A stretch of 64,000 bases of DNA from Methylobacter luteus IMV-B-3098 (GTDB lineage: Bacteria > Pseudomonadota > Gammaproteobacteria > Methylococcales > Methylomonadaceae). The notes beneath the pieces were generated by a model, which was given only the letters and a program-made list of their open reading frames with translations, ran no database searches and was not told the origin of the DNA. Made by a program: the position numbers and the translations under genes. The DNA is taken from positions 2,229,754 to 2,293,753 of the forward strand of contig NZ_KE386569.1 in NCBI RefSeq assembly GCF_000427625.1, read 5' to 3'. The first letter of the stretch is position 1. Each line of letters begins with the position of its first letter. Of the stretch, positions 17,145-25,804 are shown one piece after another.

Positions 17145-18707
17145 ATGCAAGCCTATTTACCCATTATTCAAGATCTGCTTTTCCAATGGTATCAATTTAC
17201 CCTTGATAATGCTGCGTATGCCGCGGCTTTGGCGGCATCTGTCTGGTTGCTGACGGTCCTGTTTTATTGGACCCGAATTGCCTTTATAAACAGAAGAAAT
17301 CGTACCAAAGTAAAAGAAGCCCAAAATAGCCTTGATGCCGCGCAACAGCAGACACAAAAACTGCAAGAGGAGTTAAGCGCCAATACCGCACGCATGCAGG
17401 AATCAGAGATAGCCGCCAATACGGCAACGCAACGTGCATTGGACCTCGAAAGGCGCATTACCGAGCATAATATGCAGCTAAACGATAGCCTTCGGGCCTT
17501 GACAATCAGCTTCAATCTGGACAGGCCGACTTCCTCTGCTGAAGGTAATCTAGACTTGGAAGGCTTGTGGCAGCAATACAGTGCCGCCATTGCGCAATTA
17601 ACCGAACGCTTGCGCGCCGAGCAACAAACCAAAACCGAATTGCAGCAGGCTTATCAGGCAGAAACGGCCAAGCTGACTGAAAAGGAAACGCTGCTTGAAA
17701 CGCTGCAAGCCCAGCTGGACACTCAAACCCATCAGCTTGCCAAACTGGAAAAACAGAACACCTTGCTGCAACAGCAAATCTCAGACACCGCTCAAAAACA
17801 GCATTCCGATCTGACACGCCTGGCTGAATTAGAGAAACTGGCGGCCGAATGGGCGCATGCGAAAACACAGCAATTGCAGCTGGAAGAAAAAATATTTGCG
17901 CAGAACATTCTTATTGCGCAACTGGAAAAAGCCAGACAATCCGAACAAATTCAACCGCCCGTTACTGAGCAACAGCAACAGGCTCCGGTTGAACCGGAAG
18001 AGACTGTGAGCGAGGCGCCTGCCGTATCCATTGATATCGAACAGCCACCGCTGGCACCCGTTGAAAATCACACCAATGATGTAAACGACAAAATCAAATA
18101 CCTATTTGGCGGTGCCAAGCAACAGACGACAAAACTGAATGAAGAAGTGGCCGCTGAGCCTGTTATAGCCGATCAAACAACCGAAGAACCCCAGCCTGTC
18201 CTGGTTGAAAGCAACATAGAAATCATTCAAGCCGAACCTTCCAGCGCAATATCGCAGCTTTCTGAAGAAAAATCCCCCAAGTTTTCCGGCAAACTCAAAC
18301 ACATGTTCGGCAACGCCATGCAGCAGATAGCCAAACTGGATGAAAAACTGGCCGGCGAAACAGCCACAACCGATAAAACGGCCGAAGAACCCCGGGCCGT
18401 TCTTTCAGAAAATGCCAGAGAAGACATTCAACCAGAATCTCCAAGCGCGGAACGCCAGCCATCTGATGCCGTTAAGGAACAATCCGACAGCGTAACCGGA
18501 AAAATCAGAAACCTGTTCGGCACCCGGAAATCGTCTGCGGAGGAGTCACGGGCCGCGCAAGAAAAACAGGATGAATATGAGACTCTGTCGGCGCTTGCGG
18601 CAGCGCAACAGCTCTCCAATAATGAGGCAAATAATACTGACGGGGCGAACAAGAAAATCCCAACGCAGCTAAAAAGCCTTTTCCGCAAATTCCAGCCCAA
18701 TGCCTAA
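17145..18707 (+). CDS. Single-pass membrane coiled-coil protein with repeated LFG modules, function unknown
   Basis: The 520-residue product has one membrane segment near the N-terminus (about residues 22-46), then a long Gln/Glu/Ala-rich coiled coil (about 50-270). An acidic, Pro-containing region follows, in which a module recurs: DKIKYLFGGAKQQTTKLNEE (from 315), GKLKHMFGNAMQQIAKLDEK (from 382) and GKIRNLFG (from 452). A half copy, QLKSLF, lies at the C-terminus. The spacing is 66-70 residues and the linkers also repeat (TTEEPQPVL, TAEEPRAVL). The modules look like basic amphipathic helices tethered by acidic linkers. An AAGGA site precedes the ATG. I recognise no family; a scaffold or partner-docking role is only a guess. 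Confidence 0.8.
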   Translation: MQAYLPIIQDLLFQWYQFTLDNAAYAAALAASVWLLTVLFYWTRIAFINRRNRTKVKEAQNSLDAAQQQTQKLQEELSANTARMQESEIAANTATQRALDLERRITEHNMQLNDSLRALTISFNLDRPTSSAEGNLDLEGLWQQYSAAIAQLTERLRAEQQTKTELQQAYQAETAKLTEKETLLETLQAQLDTQTHQLAKLEKQNTLLQQQISDTAQKQHSDLTRLAELEKLAAEWAHAKTQQLQLEEKIFAQNILIAQLEKARQSEQIQPPVTEQQQQAPVEPEETVSEAPAVSIDIEQPPLAPVENHTNDVNDKIKYLFGGAKQQTTKLNEEVAAEPVIADQTTEEPQPVLVESNIEIIQAEPSSAISQLSEEKSPKFSGKLKHMFGNAMQQIAKLDEKLAGETATTDKTAEEPRAVLSENAREDIQPESPSAERQPSDAVKEQSDSVTGKIRNLFGTRKSSAEESRAAQEKQDEYETLSALAAAQQLSNNEANNTDGANKKIPTQLKSLFRKFQPNA

Positions 18708-18722
18708 ATTTTAGGCGATTTC

Positions 18723-18792
18723 AAATCTGCTTCCGGCAGATTTGCCTCTACCTTTGAAGGTTGTCAAAATGGCTGCCTGTCCATTTTGACAA
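18723..18792 (+). terminator. Two tandem hairpins between the coiled-coil gene and the GDPD gene
   Basis: AAATCTGC (18723-18730) pairs with GCAGATTT (18736-18743), and TTGTCAAAATGG (18761-18772) pairs exactly with CCATTTTGACAA (18781-18792). Both fall shortly after the stop at 18707. The second is a 12-bp perfect stem with an 8-base loop. They probably end transcription of the upstream gene; the second could also be an operator for the next gene. Confidence 0.5.
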
Positions 18793-18856
18793 CGCTCCTT
18801 GCCATGCAGGGTCTCCGTACCTCTATCCCTAACGTACGTTAAAAAGAGGAAAGCCC

Positions 18857-19597
18857 ATGCAGTTGCCTATCATCGTTAAAAGGCCTTTCAGGATCATCGC
18901 CCATCGCGGGGCGTCTGCCTATGCGCCCGAAAACACATGGGCCGCCTTTAAATTGGCCGTGGATATGGGCGTAAAAGATATCGAACTGGACGTTCAACTG
19001 TCGATAGATGGCGAAGTGGTAATATGCCATGACTTATCGCTGGAGCGCTATGGTCACCCAGGCTATGTCGAGGCCATGAGTTGGGCGGAACTGTCGCAAC
19101 TGGATATGGGGTCCTGGTTCTCACCCTATTTGTTTCATGGCGAAAAAATACTAAGGCTCCAGGACCTGTTTAAGGAATGCGGCTCTGAAATTACCTATCA
19201 TGTAGAGCTGAAAGGAAAATCCGACAAACTCCCCGGTCAGGTTTGCCGCGTTATCGAGGATTTTAATTTAGGCGACCATGTCATCATTACGAGCTTTTCA
19301 TACGAAACGCTGGAGCGAGTCAGCGCCATTGCTCCCTGTTTGCGCTTAGGCTGGCTGGTGCGGAAAATAGATGATGACGTACTTTCAAAAGCCAGGGCGC
19401 TTGAAGTATTTCAAATCTGCCCCCGCGCGGACCTGCTCACGAAAAAAGCTGTCCGCCTTGCCCGTTCAGTCGTGCCTGAAGTCAGAGCCTGGGGCGTAAA
19501 CGGGAGTCGCGAGGAAGTCCTGGCATTGATACAAACAACCATCGATGCGGGTTGCGATGGAACCACCGTTAATTGGCCGGACTGGATTTCGCATTGA
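18857..19597 (+). CDS. Glycerophosphodiester phosphodiesterase
   Basis: The 246-residue product is a GDPD-family TIM barrel. IIAHRGASAYAPENT (residues 13-27) supplies the catalytic His, Arg and Glu, KDIELDVQLSIDGEVVICHD supplies further metal ligands and the second catalytic His, and YHVELKGK and VIITSFS follow. It hydrolyses glycerophosphodiesters to glycerol 3-phosphate and an alcohol. No signal peptide is present, so it is the cytoplasmic UgpQ type. An AGAGGA site precedes the ATG. No ugp transport genes are near. Confidence 0.93.
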   Translation: MQLPIIVKRPFRIIAHRGASAYAPENTWAAFKLAVDMGVKDIELDVQLSIDGEVVICHDLSLERYGHPGYVEAMSWAELSQLDMGSWFSPYLFHGEKILRLQDLFKECGSEITYHVELKGKSDKLPGQVCRVIEDFNLGDHVIITSFSYETLERVSAIAPCLRLGWLVRKIDDDVLSKARALEVFQICPRADLLTKKAVRLARSVVPEVRAWGVNGSREEVLALIQTTIDAGCDGTTVNWPDWISH

Positions 19598-19605
19598 ACC
19601 TGGTG

Positions 19606-19640
19606 AGCGGCGCGCAGACCCGATAACCCTGCGCGCCGCT
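19606..19640. terminator. Bidirectional terminator hairpin
   Basis: AGCGGCGCGCAG (19606-19617) and CTGCGCGCCGCT (19629-19640) form a perfect 12-bp GC-rich stem with an 11-base loop. It sits exactly between the convergent stops of the GDPD gene (19597) and the cytochrome gene (19651), so it can serve both. Confidence 0.7.
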
Positions 19641-19650
19641 TCCCGAAATG

Positions 19651-21363
19651 CTATAAGGTCTTCATAAACTCGATCAGATCCCGGCGCTCATCGTCGGTAA
19701 GATCAGTGCCGTAATAATGCCCCGTGTTCAGGTTGCCAGGCAGGCTCGCATCGAACAGGAAGGCACGCTGGCCCGGTTTCGAACGATAGCCGACTGTTTC
19801 CGGATCAAACTCGTGGCTTCCCACATAGAACGTTTGCTGACGTTCGTCAGGCGGCAGCAGCAATTGATACAGATTAGGGACAGAGCCATTATGGAGATAC
19901 GGTGCGGTTGCCCAGATGCCATCCAGCGGACGGGCGCGATAGGCGAGCAGATTTTTTGGCCTGTACGGAGGCAAGCCCTGCGCCTTGAGCCGGTAACCGA
20001 TCAGTTCGGCGGTTTCCGCTGGACTGAACGGCGGATAGGCATTGGCGATGCCGTCGGATACGGCCATGCCGACCAGTATCGACAGCAGTGCAGGCGCTGG
20101 AACTTCCGTTGCTCCGGTGAAGGGCGCCGGCAGTAGCGGCGCCAGACCGCCGGTATTGACGTTGCGGGTCGCGAAGTTCAACGCCATCGCCGGATCGGTG
20201 CCAATCTTGGCGAGTTCGGTCATCTCCGTTTTGATGAAGCTGACGCCGAAGAGGTTCTCTTCCGCCGGCGTCATCGGATAGAGCCCGTTCGCATCCGGCA
20301 GGGAATGACAGGACTCGCAGCTAGGTTCGTTGCCGCGCGATGCCGAGTACAGCACGCGCCCGCGGGCGGCCTTTTCGCTATCGATCGGCCCCAGCGCCAA
20401 TACCGGCCATTTCGGTGATGTCAAACTGCCCACCAGTTTCTCCAGTTCAAACAGTTCTCTCGGCCTGGCCGTGCTCTTGCCCAACTGGTCAAGCGGGCCG
20501 GTCAGATTGACGTGGCCGAATACACCCAACACCTCGCCGACGTTGCGGCCAAAGGGATTATTGGCCGACCCGTTCCACTGCACCCAATCCAGTCGCGGCG
20601 AGGTCCACAGGAACGGATAACTGACCGGCGCATCGGGTACGCGGACATTGCCGGGCTGTTGCAGATCGCGGCCAAAGACCTCATTCATGATGATGCCGAA
20701 CGCATCGACGCGGCCATAGCCGTATGGATGAGTCGGCGTGCTGCGAGCGTCATTCTGCGCCAGCCAAGCCAATTGATCGGACACTTGCGCCTGCAATACC
20801 GCCTTGTTTGCCTCGGTTGGATCGGCCAATACAGCCTGAGCAAATCGGTCGAATTTTTCCGGCTGCTCCAGCGTCGCCCCTAGCGCCTGGATCAGGCTCT
20901 TCTCAAATGTGGTGAAATCGCCCAGCGTCGGCGCGCCGTCGATTCGGATGGTTCGCCCCTGATAGCGGATTTCTCCGGTATGACAGGCGGCGCAGGTCAT
21001 GCCGACCCAGTCCTCGCCATTGTCTGCCGGTTCCCTGGCGAATCCGATCGGTAATCCGTCCGGATTGCCGGACGCATAGGCCTCGTCATCGGCAAGATAA
21101 CCGAACCGCTCGACGTATTTTGGACTGATGAACGGCTCGTCGTTATCCGGCTGTTCCAGCGCCAGAAACCACGCATAAGGCAAAAGATAAGATCCTTGCG
21201 GCGTAAAATAAAAGCTGTGCCGCTCTTCATCATTCCAGTTTTGATTCAGGTAAAGGACGCTGTCCTTACCGGCATGATCCGCCGCCGCAGCCGAAACCCC
21301 GACCTGGCCCAAGCCGGACAGCAAGGCGGCGAAGAGGCCGATTTTAAAATTACGAAATTGCAT
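19651..21363 (-). CDS. Periplasmic di-haem cytochrome c (cytochrome c peroxidase / RoxA-like)
   Basis: The 570-residue protein has a signal peptide (cleavage near residue 27) and two haem c sites, CAACH (124-128) and CESCH (349-353), so it is exported and carries two covalent haems. The C-terminal domain has PYLHNGSVPNLYQLL, typical of di-haem peroxidase-like proteins. The 225-residue spacing and the block LDWVQWNGSANNPFGRN resemble the larger RoxA-type group, which includes rubber oxygenases, more than the 330-residue MauG/CcpA type. Its substrate is unknown: peroxide reduction or an oxygenase reaction are both possible. The ATG is at 21361-21363. It stands alone and is convergent with the GDPD gene. 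Confidence 0.85.
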   Translation of the reverse strand: MQFRNFKIGLFAALLSGLGQVGVSAAAADHAGKDSVLYLNQNWNDEERHSFYFTPQGSYLLPYAWFLALEQPDNDEPFISPKYVERFGYLADDEAYASGNPDGLPIGFAREPADNGEDWVGMTCAACHTGEIRYQGRTIRIDGAPTLGDFTTFEKSLIQALGATLEQPEKFDRFAQAVLADPTEANKAVLQAQVSDQLAWLAQNDARSTPTHPYGYGRVDAFGIIMNEVFGRDLQQPGNVRVPDAPVSYPFLWTSPRLDWVQWNGSANNPFGRNVGEVLGVFGHVNLTGPLDQLGKSTARPRELFELEKLVGSLTSPKWPVLALGPIDSEKAARGRVLYSASRGNEPSCESCHSLPDANGLYPMTPAEENLFGVSFIKTEMTELAKIGTDPAMALNFATRNVNTGGLAPLLPAPFTGATEVPAPALLSILVGMAVSDGIANAYPPFSPAETAELIGYRLKAQGLPPYRPKNLLAYRARPLDGIWATAPYLHNGSVPNLYQLLLPPDERQQTFYVGSHEFDPETVGYRSKPGQRAFLFDASLPGNLNTGHYYGTDLTDDERRDLIEFMKTL

Positions 21364-22159
21364 ATTTGATCCTCAATCGTATGAAATCTGCCCAGAACCA
21401 CGCAAAGGCATCGTGAGCAATTGACTGTTGTTTATTATTTTTTCTTTTCCGTGACCACTATCAGCAAATCTGATAACGCCGCAGTCAAGCCTGGAGATTA
21501 TCGAATCTCCTGCCTGACCTGGAACAGGATAATAACTTTCAAGGGGGGCTGTTTTTACTAAAAGCATAGGATTATTTTAGAGTTTTTACTGGTTCATTTT
21601 GACATTATTAATCAACGCTTATTGGATATTGAATAGCTTATGGCAGGAAATTTAGAGTTGAAATGCATTTAAAACATAATAACCCTTTTAATATATTAAA
21701 TTTATTATCCTAACAAGCATAGTCAATTTTTCGGATACCTTAATAAGGAGTGTATGTCGATTCAGTAATAATCAATTAATAATTCTTAAAGATAAGTTTA
21801 ATCGTCATGACTTTGAAAATTGTATTATTCTGTTTGGACTTGATACAACGATTTACAACACAGCGTCTGCGAAGGTTATATCGGACTGTGTCCGGCAAGA
21901 AAGAAACAACCTCTCTTGCCATGAATTCGCCGGATCTTTTCTAATATTTAGATTGAGTGGCTACAAAAACAATCCTGCCATAGCAAGACCGCCTCACCCA
22001 GCTAACGGGCATGGGAGCGTAATCCGCCGGTTAAAAAACCGGCAATATCAATCAATAGCCGTCGGCGCGTTATTCAGACTGACACATTCGGGTCATATAC
22101 TTGTCTTACTCTCGTGAGTTTATCGAATGACAGGATGAGTCAGGCAACCGGGCTAAAAC
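21364..22159. other. Long intergenic region between the cytochrome c and eutB
   Basis: About 800 bases, AT-rich in the left two thirds, with no convincing gene. A hairpin GCCGGTT/AACCGGC lies at 22026-22043. I looked for a cobalamin riboswitch ahead of the B12-dependent eutBC and could not find its conserved core boxes. The region must hold promoters for both divergent genes, but I could not single one out. Confidence 0.5.
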
Positions 22160-23536
22160 ATGAACTATTACACGACCTTGCATGGCAAGCATTTTAACTT
22201 TCGCGACCTGCGGACCTTGATGGCCAGGGCTTCCCCCCAGCGGGCGGCTGATGAACTGGCCGGACTGGCGGCCGGTTCCGAAGTCGAGCGGGCCGTCGCT
22301 CAACGGGTATTGGCTGAAGTGCCGTTAAAGACCTTCATCGAGGAGCCCCTGATTGCGCCGGAACACGATGAAGTCTCCCGGCTGATCCTGGATCAACACG
22401 ATGCCGCGGCCTTTGGCCCCATCGCGGCTCTGACCGTCGGGGAATTTCGCGACTGGCTGCTGGCGGACAGCAGCGATTTGTCGGCGCTGGCGGCCGGGCT
22501 GACGCCGGAGATGGTCGCCGCCGTCAGCAAGATCATGCGCAATCAGGATCTGATCGCCGTGGCGCGCCGTTGCCGGATCGTTACCCGTTTCCGCGACACC
22601 ATCGGCCTGCCCGGACGTCTTTCCACCCGTTTGCAGCCGAATCATCCCACGGACGACCCGCGCGGCATCGCCGCCAGTATCCTGGACGGCCTGCTCTATG
22701 GCAGTGGCGACGCCGTCATCGGAATCAACCCCGCGACCGATAATCTCGATAACGTCCATACACTGCTGAACCTGCTCGATGAGATCATCACACGTCACGA
22801 AATTCCGACGCAGTCCTGCGTGCTGTCCCACATTACGACCAGCATGGAACTGATGCGGCGCGGCGCCCCGGTCGACCTGGTTTTCCAATCCATCGCCGGC
22901 ACCGAAGCGGCCAATCGGAGTTTCGGCATCGATCTGGCCGTATTGCGGGAAGCCAAGGCCATGGCCGAATCGCTAGGGCGCGGCAGCCATCATCTGATGT
23001 ATTTCGAAACCGGCCAGGGCAGCGCGCTGTCTGCGAATGCCCATCACGGCGTCGATGCACAGACCTGCGAAGCGCGGGCCTATGCCGTTGCCAGAGAGTT
23101 TTCACCGCTGCTGGTCAATACCGTCGTCGGCTTTATCGGCCCCGAATATCTCTATGACGGCAAACAGATTATTCGCGCCGGCCTGGAAGACCATTTCTGC
23201 GGCAAGCTGCTGGGACTGCCGATGGGCTGCGACATTTGCTACACGAATCACGCCGAGGCGGACCAGAACGATATGGACAACCTGCTGACCCTGCTCGGCG
23301 TTGCCGGGTGCAGTTACATCATGGGGATTCCGGGCGCTGACGACATCATGCTGGCCTATCAGAGCACCTCATTTCACGATGCCCTCTACCTGCGGCAGGT
23401 GCTGGGCTTAAGGCCCGCGCCGGAGTTCGAAGCCTGGCTGGATAGAATGGGCATCTTCAATGGCCGGAACAGTCTGGCGGACGGTCGTGCCGCCACCCCG
23501 TTATTGAGCCATTTCTCCGGACTTTCGGGAGCTTAA
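22160..23536 (+). CDS. eutB: Ethanolamine ammonia-lyase large subunit
   Basis: The 458-residue product follows EutB over its length (E. coli 453). Family stretches include KIMRNQDLI, FRDTIGLPGRLSTRLQPNHPTDD, GDAVIGINPATDN, VLSHITTSMELM, FQSIAGTEAANRSFGI, and MYFETGQGSALSANAHHG. The enzyme is an alpha6beta6 adenosylcobalamin enzyme that converts ethanolamine to acetaldehyde and ammonia. The catalytic barrel residues appear intact. The start ATG at 22160 has only a weak ribosome binding site. eutC follows after two bases. No eutA reactivase, eutR regulator, aldehyde dehydrogenase or microcompartment shell gene is beside it. Confidence 0.97.
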   Translation: MNYYTTLHGKHFNFRDLRTLMARASPQRAADELAGLAAGSEVERAVAQRVLAEVPLKTFIEEPLIAPEHDEVSRLILDQHDAAAFGPIAALTVGEFRDWLLADSSDLSALAAGLTPEMVAAVSKIMRNQDLIAVARRCRIVTRFRDTIGLPGRLSTRLQPNHPTDDPRGIAASILDGLLYGSGDAVIGINPATDNLDNVHTLLNLLDEIITRHEIPTQSCVLSHITTSMELMRRGAPVDLVFQSIAGTEAANRSFGIDLAVLREAKAMAESLGRGSHHLMYFETGQGSALSANAHHGVDAQTCEARAYAVAREFSPLLVNTVVGFIGPEYLYDGKQIIRAGLEDHFCGKLLGLPMGCDICYTNHAEADQNDMDNLLTLLGVAGCSYIMGIPGADDIMLAYQSTSFHDALYLRQVLGLRPAPEFEAWLDRMGIFNGRNSLADGRAATPLLSHFSGLSGA

Positions 23537-23538
23537 AC

Positions 23539-24282
23539 ATGAACGATCCTTGGAACACGCTGCGCCAGTTTACGCAAGCCAGAATTGCCCAGGGCCGGGC
23601 AGGTTGCAGTCTGCCGACATCGGCCCTGCTCGATTTCCAGCTCGCCCATGCAGCGACCCGGGACGCGGTGCATCAGCCCTGGGCGATTGATCGCTTCGCG
23701 AAGGCGGTCGAAATGCTCGGCCTGGAAGCATTGATCCTGGCAACACCGATCACCAGCCGAGTGCAGTATCTGCTTAGGCCCGACCTGGGCCGCTGTCTTG
23801 ACGAGGCAAGCCGACAACGGCTCAAGTCACGCACAGCCGAAGCCATCGATGTAGCGCTGATCATCAGCAACGGCTTGTCGTCGACCGCCGTGGACAGCCA
23901 TGGACTGGCGCTGCTGGAAGCGATCGTCGATACTTATCAACGAAGTGGTCTGCGTCTCGGCCCGGTCTGCCTGGCGCCCGATGGCCGGGTGGCGCTGTCG
24001 GATGAAATCGGCGCGCTGCTGAATGCGCGTCTGGCCGTGATCATCGTCGGCGAGCGGCCCGGACTTAGCGCCGCGGATAGCCTTGGCATCTATTTAACGT
24101 ACGCGCCTCGTATCGGTAATACGGATGCCGAACGCAACTGCATCTCCAATATCCGTCCGCCTGACGGCCTGCCCTATCAGGCTGCGGCGGCCAAACTGGC
24201 CTATTTGATTCATGAAGCATTGCAACGCGGTTTTTCAGGCGTACGGCTCAAGGATGACATGCCGAAACAGTTGCTCGGCTAA
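23539..24282 (+). CDS. eutC: Ethanolamine ammonia-lyase small subunit
   Basis: The 247-residue product is EutC, the partner that completes the cobalamin site of EutB. It opens with WNTLRQFTQARIAQGRAG, the usual N-terminus, and carries SNGLSSTAVDSHG, VIIVGERPGLSAADSLGIYLTYAPRIGNTDAERNCISNI in segments and a final PPDGLPYQAAAAKLAYLIHEAL. It begins two bases after the eutB stop, so translation is coupled. Length is shorter than the E. coli form (about 295), because the variable N-terminal extension is missing, as in many other bacteria. Confidence 0.96.
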   Translation: MNDPWNTLRQFTQARIAQGRAGCSLPTSALLDFQLAHAATRDAVHQPWAIDRFAKAVEMLGLEALILATPITSRVQYLLRPDLGRCLDEASRQRLKSRTAEAIDVALIISNGLSSTAVDSHGLALLEAIVDTYQRSGLRLGPVCLAPDGRVALSDEIGALLNARLAVIIVGERPGLSAADSLGIYLTYAPRIGNTDAERNCISNIRPPDGLPYQAAAAKLAYLIHEALQRGFSGVRLKDDMPKQLLG

Positions 24283-24348
24283 TGATATCTAATATCTGGC
24301 GTTGGTGGTTCAGGATCAGCTACTCTGGCTTTTGCCGCTGAACAAACG

Positions 24349-25407
24349 TTATTTTTCAAGATGCTCAATGACTGAGTGACTTATCATTTGTTTATTCTGT
24401 TCAAAAGCCGGGACAAGATTATTAAAAAATTGCTCGGTACAATTGGCCCAGGAATAGTTGAAGGCATAATTCCGGCAATCTTTGGCGTCTAATTGCAAAG
24501 CCTTGGTAACCGCCTGTTTTAAATCTTCATCAAGCTTCCCTACCTTATCGCTGGCAATCACATCCACCGGCCCCCTTACCGGAAAGGCCGCGACAGGGAT
24601 GCCGCTGGCTAATGCCTCCAGCATGACAATGCCGAAGGTGTCGGTGCGGCTGGGAAACACAAACACATCCGCGGCCGCCATATAGTTGGCCAGGTGTTCG
24701 CCTGTCTGAAAACCGACAAACACCGCTTCAGGAAATTTGGCTTTAAGTTCTTTCAGCAGCGGCCCATCTCCCACCACAATTTTTGTGCCTGAAATATCCA
24801 GGGATAAAAAAGCATCGATGTTCTTTTCAATGGCCACTCTTCCGACAAACATCGAGACAGGGCGAGGCAGTGATATAAAAGCCTTATCCCTTGGATGATA
24901 AAGATCCGTATCCACGCCACGGGACCAGCGGACCATGCTGTTTTTAAATCCCCTTGCAATCAGATCCGATTCCACCGAGGGAGTCGCAACCATGATCCTT
25001 TTTGCCGGCGCATGAAACCAGCGTAAAAAGCCGTAACTCCACGATACAGGGATTTTAAAGCGCAAATTAACGTATTCCGCAAATAATGTATGAAATGACG
25101 TGGTGAAGGCCAGATTCCGGTTAAGGCAATAGCGTCTCGCCGCCATTCCCAATGGTCCCTCCGTGGCAATATGAATGTGGTGAGGATTGAAATCATCCAG
25201 TTGCCTTTGCAATTTTCCATAACAGGCAAGCGCCAATCGGATTGAAGGGTAAGTCGGACAGGGCATTGTTTTAAATTGATCCGGCGTAATGAGTTTAACC
25301 CGATGTCCTGATCGTTCCAGGGTTGAGCACGTATTTTCGATGGTTGTCACAACGCCATTTATCTGTGGATGCCAGGCATCACTGATGAAGGCAATTCGCA
25401 ATGTCAT
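24349..25407 (-). CDS. Glycosyltransferase, GT4 family (MgtA/SqdX-like)
   Basis: The 352-residue protein has the two-domain GT-B fold of GT4. The N-terminal RIAFISDAWHPQINGVVTTI and HIHIATEGPLGMAARRYC are typical of the MgtA/SqdX branch that adds hexoses to lipids or lipid-linked acceptors. The C-terminal donor domain has MFVGRVAIEKNID and FVFPSRTDTFGIVMLEALASGIPVAA, with the EX7E motif. AGGAG precedes the ATG. It lies on the same strand as the GT28-like gene about 400 bases upstream, which supports a joint role in glycolipid synthesis. Donor and acceptor cannot be read from the sequence. Confidence 0.85.
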   Translation of the reverse strand: MTLRIAFISDAWHPQINGVVTTIENTCSTLERSGHRVKLITPDQFKTMPCPTYPSIRLALACYGKLQRQLDDFNPHHIHIATEGPLGMAARRYCLNRNLAFTTSFHTLFAEYVNLRFKIPVSWSYGFLRWFHAPAKRIMVATPSVESDLIARGFKNSMVRWSRGVDTDLYHPRDKAFISLPRPVSMFVGRVAIEKNIDAFLSLDISGTKIVVGDGPLLKELKAKFPEAVFVGFQTGEHLANYMAAADVFVFPSRTDTFGIVMLEALASGIPVAAFPVRGPVDVIASDKVGKLDEDLKQAVTKALQLDAKDCRNYAFNYSWANCTEQFFNNLVPAFEQNKQMISHSVIEHLEK

Positions 25408-25804
25408 AAAGCTCTCCTGGAAGGTGTATGTTTATATCCGTCAACAGTGGAATAGGCGGCCGGCATTCGCCAATCGTGCTGAGTCTTTAAATCAAAACCA
25501 TGGATCTTCCACTCAACAGGATGGGTTGCCAACCGCCAATGCTATAGCTTGAATATGACCATTTAATGAAACCATGCCGGCAAAAAGCTTTTCGTATCTT
25601 TGATCCGAGTACAGGATAAAAAGTCATATCCTGTTAATGAAATAGGCCAAAACGGGTATTTTTGCCGGACTATGTGGTTACTGAAAGTAAAAGTTCAGGC
25701 CAAATGAATATTTGCGGCAGAGCCTTTTCAAATCGCCCGCATGGAAAGCCCAGGAGAAACCTGGTTTTTACTTCCAACGCACAGACAGCAGTACGAACTG
25801 CCCG
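25408..25804. other. Intergenic region between the two glycolipid-type glycosyltransferase genes
   Basis: About 400 bases without a convincing gene, hairpin or repeat. It should contain the promoter for the GT4 gene, but no clear -35/-10 pair was found. Confidence 0.4.

Noticed and set aside
21373-21567. Small minus-strand frame upstream of the cytochrome gene
   Set aside because: No recognisable sequence, and the region is more likely leader and promoter.
21364-22159. Cobalamin riboswitch ahead of eutBC
   Set aside because: No conserved core boxes could be found by eye; only an unrelated hairpin at 22026-22043.
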